Part shown: piece by piece, positions 1 to 6,926 of the stretch | Layout: each line of letters starts with the position of its first letter | Numbering within the stretch: the first letter of the stretch is position 1 | Source of the DNA: an uncultured Acetatifactor sp. | GTDB lineage: Bacteria; Bacillota; Clostridia; Lachnospirales; Lachnospiraceae | Assembly (NCBI GenBank): GCA_910586215.1 | Contig: CAJUGH010000028.1 | Span: 1-29,095, forward strand | Length of the DNA stretch: 29,095 nt | Direction: 5' to 3' | Translations under genes and position numbers: made by a program | The notes under the pieces: generated by a model | Seen by the model: the letters and a program-made list of their open reading frames with translations, nothing else | What the model was told of the DNA's origin: nothing | Databases searched by the model: none

Positions 1-11
1 ACAACTTTTAC

Positions 12-40
12 TTAACAAATCACATTTTTTATATTATACT
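12..40 (+). promoter_or_regulatory. Predicted sigma-A promoter, rightward
   Basis: A -35 box TTAACA (12-17) and a -10 box TATACT (35-40) are separated by 17 bases. It would start a transcript near base 47 that leads through a long leader toward tmcAL. Its -10 overlaps the -10 of a leftward promoter on the opposite strand, so only one of the two may be used, or they may compete. Confidence 0.45.
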
Positions 41-61
41 AGATATAAGGACAAGACACAA
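33..61 (-). promoter_or_regulatory. Predicted sigma-A promoter, leftward (divergent)
   Basis: Read on the minus strand, TTGTGT (complement of 56-61), a 17-base spacer and a perfect TATAAT (complement of 33-38) form a promoter that would transcribe a gene lying left of the window. The -10 is a full consensus match and the -35 is weak (3 of 6). In related Firmicutes tmcAL often neighbours acetate genes such as pta and ackA, but the left neighbour is not visible here. Confidence 0.45.
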
Positions 62-141
62 GGAGAAAATATGCGTTAATTTGTACATTTTTCAGTACAT
101 CACTCATTTTCCCCATTTGCTTTTTCCATTAATTCAGCGGA

Positions 142-155
142 TGTAAACGCTTTCA
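142..155. promoter_or_regulatory. Catabolite-response element (cre), CcpA site
   Basis: TGTAAACGCTTTCA matches the Firmicutes cre consensus TGWNANCGNTNWCA at every defined position. Its centre lies about 55 bases upstream of the start expected from the promoter at 171-197. That is the kind of spacing known for CcpA activation of acetate genes in Bacillus. It could equally serve the leftward promoter. The match is seen; binding and the direction of the effect are inferred. Confidence 0.6.
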
Positions 156-170
156 CAGTCTGTTATTTTT

Positions 171-197
171 TTCACATGGATTTTTGTCATTTATAAA
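171..197 (+). promoter_or_regulatory. Possible promoter for tmcAL
   Basis: TTCACA (171-176) and TATAAA (192-197) each match consensus at 5 of 6 positions, but the spacer is only 15 bases. A short spacer often marks an activator-dependent promoter, and the cre site sits just upstream. The expected start near 204 gives a leader of about 110 bases before the tmcAL start codon. Confidence 0.35.
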
Positions 198-314
198 CGT
201 TATTACGTCATACAGAATCTATGTCCCACACAGAGGAAAAAGGACGGGTGCTCCTTACACGGAACCTCCCCAAAAACATGGATGTTTTCGACTGCAGAAA
301 GGCATGGTGGAACT

Positions 315-1562
315 ATGAAGGTAAACGGAATCATCGCAGAATACAATCCCTTTCACAATGGACACAGGTACCAGCTATTGGCCGCCAGGGCACGCACAGG
401 AGCAGAATATACCATCGTGGCCATGAGCGGTAATTTCGTCCAGAGGGGTGGCCCGGCCCTGGTCTCCAAGCACAAACGGGCCAGGATGGCCCTGGCCGGC
501 GGGGCAGACCTGGTGCTGGAGATTCCCTTCCTGTGTGCTACTGCCAGCGCCGAATACTTTGCAGCCGGGGGAGTGGCCCTCTTGGACCGGCTGGGTGTGG
601 TCACGGATCTATGCTTCGGCAGTGAATGTGATGACATCCGCCTGCTGGGACAGATTGCAGACATCCTGCTCAGGGAACCGGAGGATTACCTGGCCACCTT
701 GAAGCAGTTCCTAAAACAGGGCTATTCCTACCCTTCTGCCCGGAACTGGGCGTTGTTCCAGCATTACCCTGCCTTCGAGGCACAGAGGGAACTACTCACC
801 TCCCCCAACAACATCCTGGCCATCGAGTATATCAAAGCCCTCATCCGCAGGGGCAGCCAGTTGAATCCCGTTGCCATCCGCCGGAAAGGTGCCGGCTACC
901 ACGACAGCAATCTGGACAGGCGTCCTGAGGAAACCTACTGCTCTGCCCTGGCCATCCGGCAGGCCCTCTACTCCGGCAGTGACTGGGATTTCCTGCAAAA
1001 AAATATGCCCGAAACCGCTGCTGCCATTCTCTGTGAGGAACTGACCAAGAAGACCGCTATCCGCAGCAATGATTTTTCGGACATACTTTATTACAAACTG
1101 CTGGCGGGGCAAGAGGAGGGATATGAGAAATACCTGGATGTCTCCCCTGACCTGTCTGACCGGATCCGGAACCGGCTGAACGAATATTCCAGCTATGACA
1201 GCTTCTGCGACCTCCTGAAGACAAAAGACATGACCCACACCCGGATCAGCCGCTGTCTGCTGCATATCCTGCTGGATATCAAGAAAAAGGACATGGAAGC
1301 AGCCAGGGAAATGGACTATGCCCCCTATGCCCGGGTGCTGGGCTTCCGCAAGACTGCCACCCCACTGTTAAATCTCATCAAAGCCTGCTCCTCCATACCT
1401 CTGATCTCCAAACTGGCTGATGCCGAGAAACAACTCGCTCCCAGGACTTACGCCCTGTTAAAACAGGATATCCTGGTGAGTCAGCTCTACAGCGGCATCG
1501 CTGCCCGCCAGGAAAAGGATATCCCTGTAAATGAATACACCATTCCCCTAGTGATCCTGTGA
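315..1562 (+). CDS. tmcAL: tRNA(Met) cytidine acetate ligase
   Basis: This protein of 415 residues belongs to the TmcAL (YlbM) nucleotidyltransferase family. It uses ATP and acetate to make N4-acetylcytidine at the wobble position of elongator tRNA-Met. The opening MKVNGIIAEYNPFHNGH is the family signature and carries the HxGH nucleotide-binding motif (HNGH, residues 14-17). I chose the ATG at 315 over an upstream ATG at 282 because the family begins here and a GGTGG element sits about 6 bases upstream. It is the only rightward gene in the window and converges on the DUF711 gene with 11 bases between stops. A cre site upstream suggests control by carbon status, which fits its use of acetate. 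Confidence 0.93.
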   Translation: MKVNGIIAEYNPFHNGHRYQLLAARARTGAEYTIVAMSGNFVQRGGPALVSKHKRARMALAGGADLVLEIPFLCATASAEYFAAGGVALLDRLGVVTDLCFGSECDDIRLLGQIADILLREPEDYLATLKQFLKQGYSYPSARNWALFQHYPAFEAQRELLTSPNNILAIEYIKALIRRGSQLNPVAIRRKGAGYHDSNLDRRPEETYCSALAIRQALYSGSDWDFLQKNMPETAAAILCEELTKKTAIRSNDFSDILYYKLLAGQEEGYEKYLDVSPDLSDRIRNRLNEYSSYDSFCDLLKTKDMTHTRISRCLLHILLDIKKKDMEAAREMDYAPYARVLGFRKTATPLLNLIKACSSIPLISKLADAEKQLAPRTYALLKQDILVSQLYSGIAARQEKDIPVNEYTIPLVIL

Positions 1563-1573
1563 TGATCCTGGAT

Positions 1574-2938
1574 TCAGTTCTTGAAGCTGTGGATGGGGGC
1601 CGGGATCCTGCCTCCCCTGTTCACGAAGGCATCGCAGGAGAATGGATTTACCGGCATAACGGGGGCATACCCCAGCAGTCCACCGAATTCCACGGTCTCC
1701 CCCACTCCTTTTCCAATGACAGGTATGATACGGACAGCCGTGGTCTTCTGGTTCACCATACCGATGGCCATCTCATCTGCAATGATCCCGGCGATGGTGG
1801 TGGCCTTGGTGTCCCCCGGTATGGCAATCATGTCAAGGCCTACGGAGCACACACAGGTCATGGCCTCCAGTTTTTCCAAAGTCAATGCACCTGCCCGCAC
1901 CGCATCAATCATGCCTTGGTCTTCACTCACGGGGATAAAAGCACCGCTTAGCCCCCCCACATAGGAGGAAGCCATAACGCCTCCTTTCTTCACCTGGTCA
2001 TTCAAAAGCGCCAGGGCCGCGGTGGTGCCAGGAGCACCTGCATACTCCAGGCCCATTTCGCACAGGATATCTGCCACGCTGTCCCCAATGGCTGGCGTAG
2101 GTGCCAGGGACAGGTCCACGATCCCAAAGGGCACATGCAGCATCTTGGAAGCCTCCTTGGCCACAAGCTGCCCCACCCGGGTCACCTTAAAAGCTGTCTT
2201 TTTGATGGTCTCGCACAGCACCTCGAAACTTTCTCCCCTTACTTTCTCCAGGGCAGTCTTCACCACCCCCGGTCCGCTGACCCCCACATGGATAACCTTG
2301 TCTGCCTCGGTTACACCGTGGAAAGCCCCTGCCATGAAAGGATTGTCATCCGGGGCATTGCAGAATACCACCAGCTTTGCACAGCCCAGGGAATCGTTCT
2401 CCCTGGTATACTCTGCCGCTTCCTTGATCACCTTCCCCATCAGCCGCACTGCATCCATGTTGATGCCCGTCTTGGTGGAACCAAGGTTCACGGAACTGCA
2501 AACTCTCTCCGTCACAGACAAGGCCAGGGGAATGGAACGGATCAGCAGTTCTTCCGCAGGAGTCATGCCCTTGCTCACAAGGGCAGAATAGCCGCCGATG
2601 AAATTGACCCCTACTTCCCTGGCCACCTGGTCCAGTGTCTTTGCAAGGGCCACATAATCTTCCACCCTGCGGCAGGCTGCGCTTCCTACCAGTGCAATGG
2701 GTGTCACCGAAATGCGCTTGTTCACAATTGGCACACCGAACTCCTTGGAGATCTCTTCCCCGGTTTTTACCAGATCTTTCGCCGCCTCATAGATCTTGGT
2801 ATATATCTTCTCCTGCAGCCGCCCCAGATCTGCATCCATACAGTCCAGAAGGCTGATTCCAAGGGTGATGGTACGCACATCCAGGTTCTCTTTCTCTATC
2901 ATGTTGTTGGTCTCTGTCACTTCATATATATTAATCAT
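1574..2938 (-). CDS. DUF711 / UPF0210 (PFL) family protein
   Basis: This 454-residue protein is a full-length member of the conserved UPF0210 (DUF711) family, structurally related to glycyl-radical-type barrels but of unsettled function. Recognisable family features are an N-terminal segment running through TITLGISLLDC and glycine-rich stretches near the C-terminus. The start has a strong AGAGGAGG ribosome binding site 5 bases away. It lies downstream of a small ACT-domain gene, about 110 bases apart. That pairing is widely conserved in Firmicutes and suggests the ACT protein senses an amino acid or similar ligand for this partner. The gap between them holds no gene. Confidence 0.88.
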   Translation of the reverse strand: MINIYEVTETNNMIEKENLDVRTITLGISLLDCMDADLGRLQEKIYTKIYEAAKDLVKTGEEISKEFGVPIVNKRISVTPIALVGSAACRRVEDYVALAKTLDQVAREVGVNFIGGYSALVSKGMTPAEELLIRSIPLALSVTERVCSSVNLGSTKTGINMDAVRLMGKVIKEAAEYTRENDSLGCAKLVVFCNAPDDNPFMAGAFHGVTEADKVIHVGVSGPGVVKTALEKVRGESFEVLCETIKKTAFKVTRVGQLVAKEASKMLHVPFGIVDLSLAPTPAIGDSVADILCEMGLEYAGAPGTTAALALLNDQVKKGGVMASSYVGGLSGAFIPVSEDQGMIDAVRAGALTLEKLEAMTCVCSVGLDMIAIPGDTKATTIAGIIADEMAIGMVNQKTTAVRIIPVIGKGVGETVEFGGLLGYAPVMPVNPFSCDAFVNRGGRIPAPIHSFKN

Positions 2939-3047
2939 AGAACCTCCTCTGCTGGCTGTCCCTTTTCCAGTATCACCTTACAGGCCAACTTCTAGCAAGT
3001 CCCAGGGCCAGTCACATTGCTTCCACCTTCCCACCGCATCTTTTTCC

Positions 3048-3320
3048 TCAGATCCGGTGCATCATATCAAATATTTCTTCCTTCTGGCATTTGATGACCA
3101 CGCCAATCTCCTCGCCTAAGGATGACAGATCATCTGCCATGTCCCCAAAGGACTTTTCTGTACAGTTGGTATCCACGATCATCATCATGTTGAAATAATC
3201 CTGTACAATGGTCTGTGAAATATCCAGGATGTTAATGCCATTGTCTGCCAGGTATGTACATACCCTGGCAATAATGCCCACCGTGTCTTTTCCTACTACT
3301 GTGATAATTGTCTTCTTCAT
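3048..3320 (-). CDS. ACT domain protein, UPF0237 family
   Basis: This 90-residue protein is a single ACT domain, the small beta-alpha-beta ligand-binding fold found in amino-acid sensors. The opening IITVVGKDTVGIIARVCTYL followed by the NINILDISQTI strand is the typical GcvR/UPF0237 pattern. A GAAGGAG ribosome binding site precedes the ATG by 6 bases. It is transcribed just before the DUF711 gene and is the usual partner of that family. It is probably cytoplasmic and dimeric, as ACT domains generally are. The ligand cannot be read from the sequence. Confidence 0.9.
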   Translation of the reverse strand: MKKTIITVVGKDTVGIIARVCTYLADNGINILDISQTIVQDYFNMMMIVDTNCTEKSFGDMADDLSSLGEEIGVVIKCQKEEIFDMMHRI

Positions 3321-3364
3321 CTGATTCTCCTTCTCTTCCTGCTGATTCCTCTTCCACTGCCTTC

Positions 3365-4165
3365 TTACGCAATCTCTATGGCAGGACTCACTTCGCTGCG
3401 CCTGGCCACCCGGATATCAAAGTCAGAAGCTCTGTAAGGGGTATCCCCCTGGTTGATCTCCATCCGTACAGACTCGAAAGCCAATTCCGGCAGATTGTTC
3501 TCCTTACTAAGATGTCCCAGGAGCACAGCCTTCAAACCATCGTGGAGGATCCGGCACAGGAGCCTGCCGGAGTTCTCGTTGGAGAGATGCCCTCTCTCCC
3601 CCAGGATCCGCTGCTTCAAGTAATAGGGGTAGGGTCCCACCTGCAGCATATTCACATCATGGTTGGCTTCCAGCAGGAGGGCGTCCATTCCCTTCAGGCA
3701 CTCCACCGTATAGTCATTGTATACCCCTAAGTCCGTGCACACTGCCACACGCTTTGATCCGTAGGAGATTCTGTATCCCACAGGCTGCGCCGCGTCGTGG
3801 GAGATCCTCATAGGGTTGATGGTCAGGTCTTTGATGACCAGCTTCCGGTCCTCCTGCACCGGGTGGAACAGTTCTTCCTCCACCCTGCCAAGCTGTGTAC
3901 AGGATTTCATGGCCTGGATGGTACCTGCCGTGGCATAGATGGGAATCCCATATTTCCTCACCAGCGCCCCCAGGCCGCTTATGTGGTCCGAGTGCTCATG
4001 GGTGACCAGGATCCCGTCAATATCCCGGCCTGTCAGCCCAAGCTGTTTTAACCCGCTCTCCGTCCGCTTTCCACTGACCCCTGCATCCACCAGCAGGTGC
4101 GTGGCCTCCGATCCCACATAGATACAGTTTCCGCTGCTTCCGCTTGCAATACTACATAATCTCAT
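3365..4165 (-). CDS. MBL-fold metallo-hydrolase, YycJ/WalJ type
   Basis: This 266-residue metallo-beta-lactamase-fold protein has the metal-binding motif VTHEHSDH (HxHxDH) near residue 55 and further conserved histidines at HDAAQP and GHLS. The N-terminus (LCSIASGSSGNCIYV) matches the YycJ/WalJ branch, which in Bacillus is linked to DNA double-strand-end processing and the WalRK operon. Here no walRK genes are adjacent. The ATG at 4165 overlaps the stop of the FtsA-like gene as TGATG, which implies translational coupling. A GTG one codon earlier is an alternative start. Confidence 0.87.
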   Translation of the reverse strand: MRLCSIASGSSGNCIYVGSEATHLLVDAGVSGKRTESGLKQLGLTGRDIDGILVTHEHSDHISGLGALVRKYGIPIYATAGTIQAMKSCTQLGRVEEELFHPVQEDRKLVIKDLTINPMRISHDAAQPVGYRISYGSKRVAVCTDLGVYNDYTVECLKGMDALLLEANHDVNMLQVGPYPYYLKQRILGERGHLSNENSGRLLCRILHDGLKAVLLGHLSKENNLPELAFESVRMEINQGDTPYRASDFDIRVARRSEVSPAIEIA

Positions 4166-6294
4166 CACATGTTCTCATTTCTGTTTTTCCAATAGATTTC
4201 TATGACATCCCCAGCCTTTAAGGACTCCATGTATCCTGCCGGTCTGCCGTTCAGCTTCGTGACAATGTCCCGGCCTGCAGGATCGCGCAGGTCAAATTCA
4301 ATAAAGGAGAAAATGTCCACGAAAATGTAATCTGCCTTTCCAGTAAGGATCACCGTATCCCCGTTGACCATCACGGGCAGGGAACTGGATGGGGACTCTT
4401 CCCCTGTCCCTGGTCTGTCTGCTGGCCCTTCCTCCGGCTCTGGTTTACCTGTTGTTCCTTCCTCCGGCTCCGGCCTGTCTGCCGTGCCTGTTCTTTCCTC
4501 CATGCTATAATCTTCCTCTTCCAGTTCCTCATAGGAAGGCTCCTCCTGGACATCCCAGTCCAGTGTAAAATTCTCATAGACCCTGGTCCCCGGCATGGCA
4601 GGGGTGTCATTCACCAGGATCTTACCGCCCAGGGGCACATCCATGAACTCGGCAATCTCTTCCACGGTATAGAAGTTCTGGATCTGGATCTGGTCCCCCT
4701 CCCTTATGGTGTAAAATTCATTTTCCAGCACCCCGTTTACGGATGCCGTCTTGGGCAGGTCGATCTTCACACCATTTACCACCACCTGTAGCCGCTGGGA
4801 TAACTCCCCTAATTTACCCAGTTCCAGGGAAGCCGCCTCCCCTGCCGTGGAAGAAAGCACCTCAATATGATCCCCATTATGTATCTGGGCATAGATGTCT
4901 GCGGTCTGGCCATTCACCCGGATCACCGCCGCCTCTCCCTGCTGCCCACGCACCATACGACTCTTGCCGTTGACCTGAAAGGTCAGTGCCTGGCCACGTC
5001 TGGGAAAAAGTTCTTCATTGGGAAAACTGCACTGCAGGGCGGCATCCGCTACAGATAATTTCCCATTGTCATATAATTTCACCCGTTTCCCATTAAACTC
5101 CACGAAGATAAAATTATTGCTCTGTTCGTAGTAGCTCAAACAGATGCCGATGGGTGTCACCATCATGGAATCCCTGCGGGGGTTTTCAATCTCAAACTGG
5201 ATATTCTGCATGACCTCCTGACCCCGGATGGCTACCCGCTCCTTCAGGACGCCCAGTTCACTGGCCAGCATCTGTGTGTAGCCCGGCACCATGCCACCGC
5301 CTCCTACCACGAACACGGCGCTCACTGCCTTGTCGCCGTTCAGTTCCCGGATACATTCTGCCACCATACTGGCCATCTCCTGCACCTTCTCGGCCAGTAC
5401 TTCCTCCACCTCCCTGGCAGTGATGGTCTGGGTCAGTCCCATGATATCCTGGTATTCCACACTTTCCCGGCTCCCGGCCTGCTGCTTGATCCGCTCTGCC
5501 GTATCGAAATCCACCAGGCAGTGCTGTACCAGGATGTCGGTGAGGCTGTCCCCTGCCACAGGGATCATCCCATAGGCAGTGATGGTTCCTTCCTTTGTAA
5601 TGGAGATATCGCTGGTACCGGCCCCCACATCCACCAACGCCATATTCAGCATACGGAATTTCTCCGGGATGGCTACCTGGATGGCTGCGATTGGCTCCAA
5701 GGTCATGTTGGCCACATGTAGCCCCACCAGTTCCACCGCCTTATACAGCCCATCCACCACGTCCTCTGGCAGGAAGGTGGCGATCAAGTCCACTGCCATG
5801 ACCCTCACCTTATGGCCTACCAGGTTGCCGATCTGATAGCCATTCATGTAATACCGCATGCAGGTATACCCCACACAGTAGAATTTCATGTCCAGGTCAT
5901 TGCTCCCCTGGAATTCCTCATAGGCCTGCTCGATCCCCAGGGTGGAAAGGGAGTAGACATCTTCTTCCGTGACTTCGTGGTCTTCCTCAAATTCCTGTTC
6001 TGCATGGGTGGTAACGGTGCGTAGCACCCGGCCTGCCGCCGCAATACAGACCTCCGTCAGTTCCCGTCCCAGATCCTCCTCCAGCTGCTCCTTCACCGCC
6101 TGGATGGTCTGTCCTACCTTCACAATGTCGTGGATCTGCCCATCCAGCATGGCCCTGGTCTCATGCTCCCTGGCACACTGGGCCAGCACATGGAATTTGC
6201 TGCTGTTAAGATACCCCACTGTCCCCACAATGCTCCTGGTGCCAATGTCCAGCCCAAATACCAGTTGTCCCTGTCCTTCCTTTACTCCTGCCAT
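4165..6294 (-). CDS. FtsA-like actin-fold ATPase with C-terminal extension
   Basis: The first 400 or so residues of this 709-residue protein are an FtsA/PilM-type actin fold. The phosphate-1 loop is FGLDIGTRS, the phosphate-2 loop is VDVGAGTSDISI, the adenosine motif is VFVVGGGGMVPG, and an SHS2-like subdomain lies near residues 95-180. FtsA is normally about 420 residues and ends in an amphipathic helix. This protein instead continues with beta-rich repeats containing VNG segments, an acidic linker with PEPEEG repeats (about residues 600-645) and a final beta domain. The start overlaps coaE by 13 bases and has a GGAGG site. A role in cell-shape or division scaffolding is likely but unproven. 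It may not be the true division FtsA, because ftsZ is not nearby. Confidence 0.82.
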   Translation of the reverse strand: MAGVKEGQGQLVFGLDIGTRSIVGTVGYLNSSKFHVLAQCAREHETRAMLDGQIHDIVKVGQTIQAVKEQLEEDLGRELTEVCIAAAGRVLRTVTTHAEQEFEEDHEVTEEDVYSLSTLGIEQAYEEFQGSNDLDMKFYCVGYTCMRYYMNGYQIGNLVGHKVRVMAVDLIATFLPEDVVDGLYKAVELVGLHVANMTLEPIAAIQVAIPEKFRMLNMALVDVGAGTSDISITKEGTITAYGMIPVAGDSLTDILVQHCLVDFDTAERIKQQAGSRESVEYQDIMGLTQTITAREVEEVLAEKVQEMASMVAECIRELNGDKAVSAVFVVGGGGMVPGYTQMLASELGVLKERVAIRGQEVMQNIQFEIENPRRDSMMVTPIGICLSYYEQSNNFIFVEFNGKRVKLYDNGKLSVADAALQCSFPNEELFPRRGQALTFQVNGKSRMVRGQQGEAAVIRVNGQTADIYAQIHNGDHIEVLSSTAGEAASLELGKLGELSQRLQVVVNGVKIDLPKTASVNGVLENEFYTIREGDQIQIQNFYTVEEIAEFMDVPLGGKILVNDTPAMPGTRVYENFTLDWDVQEEPSYEELEEEDYSMEERTGTADRPEPEEGTTGKPEPEEGPADRPGTGEESPSSSLPVMVNGDTVILTGKADYIFVDIFSFIEFDLRDPAGRDIVTKLNGRPAGYMESLKAGDVIEIYWKNRNENM

Positions 6295-6887
6295 GTAAAA
6301 GCCTCCAGTTTCCTATCTATTTGCCTATAACTCTCTTCCAGGGATGCGCTGTTGTCTATGACAAAATCGCAGTTTGCCCGGAATATGCCGTCTGACAACT
6401 GGCTGGACATGATCTGGGTAATCTTCTCCTGGCTATACCCCCGCTTCTTCTGCAGCCTGTCCCGCCGTACTTCCTCATCCGCATAGATGTACCACATCTC
6501 ATCTACCAGTTCCCGGTACCCGCACTCGATCAGAAGGGCGGCCTCCACGAAGAAAAGTTCTATATCCCCCCTCTTCCTGGCCTCCCCCAGATGCTCCAGC
6601 AGAAAGTCCTTCACCGCAGGATGAATGATTCCATTCACCTGTTCCAGAAGTTCCGGGTCTGCGAAAATCCGCTCTGCCATCCGTCCCTTGTGGATCTGTC
6701 CTTCCTCATCCAGGATCCCTTCCCCCAGCAGCCTGACCAGGGCGTGGAAACACGCCGTCCCCGGCTGCTTCACCAGGTGGGCTACCTCATCTGCCAGGAA
6801 TATCACACACCTGTAATGGTGTCTGATATATTCCAGGATCCTGGTTTTCCCGGCTCCCACGCCGCCAGTGACTCCTATAAATTTCAT
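6282..6887 (-). CDS. coaE: Dephospho-CoA kinase
   Basis: This 201-residue kinase catalyses the last step of coenzyme A synthesis, the ATP-dependent phosphorylation of dephospho-CoA at the ribose 3' position. The P-loop GVTGGVGAGKT lies at residues 6-16. The LADEVAH segment and the RDRLQKKRG lid segment are characteristic of the family, and the length is normal. A GAGGT ribosome binding site lies 7 bases before the ATG. The gene follows polA by about 40 bases and overlaps the FtsA-like gene, so it is probably co-transcribed with both. The polA-coaE adjacency is common in Firmicutes. Confidence 0.94.
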   Translation of the reverse strand: MKFIGVTGGVGAGKTRILEYIRHHYRCVIFLADEVAHLVKQPGTACFHALVRLLGEGILDEEGQIHKGRMAERIFADPELLEQVNGIIHPAVKDFLLEHLGEARKRGDIELFFVEAALLIECGYRELVDEMWYIYADEEVRRDRLQKKRGYSQEKITQIMSSQLSDGIFRANCDFVIDNSASLEESYRQIDRKLEAFTWQE

Positions 6888-6926
6888 CTTTATACCTCAT
6901 GTCTGCCTAAAGAGCGCTCTCCTGTC

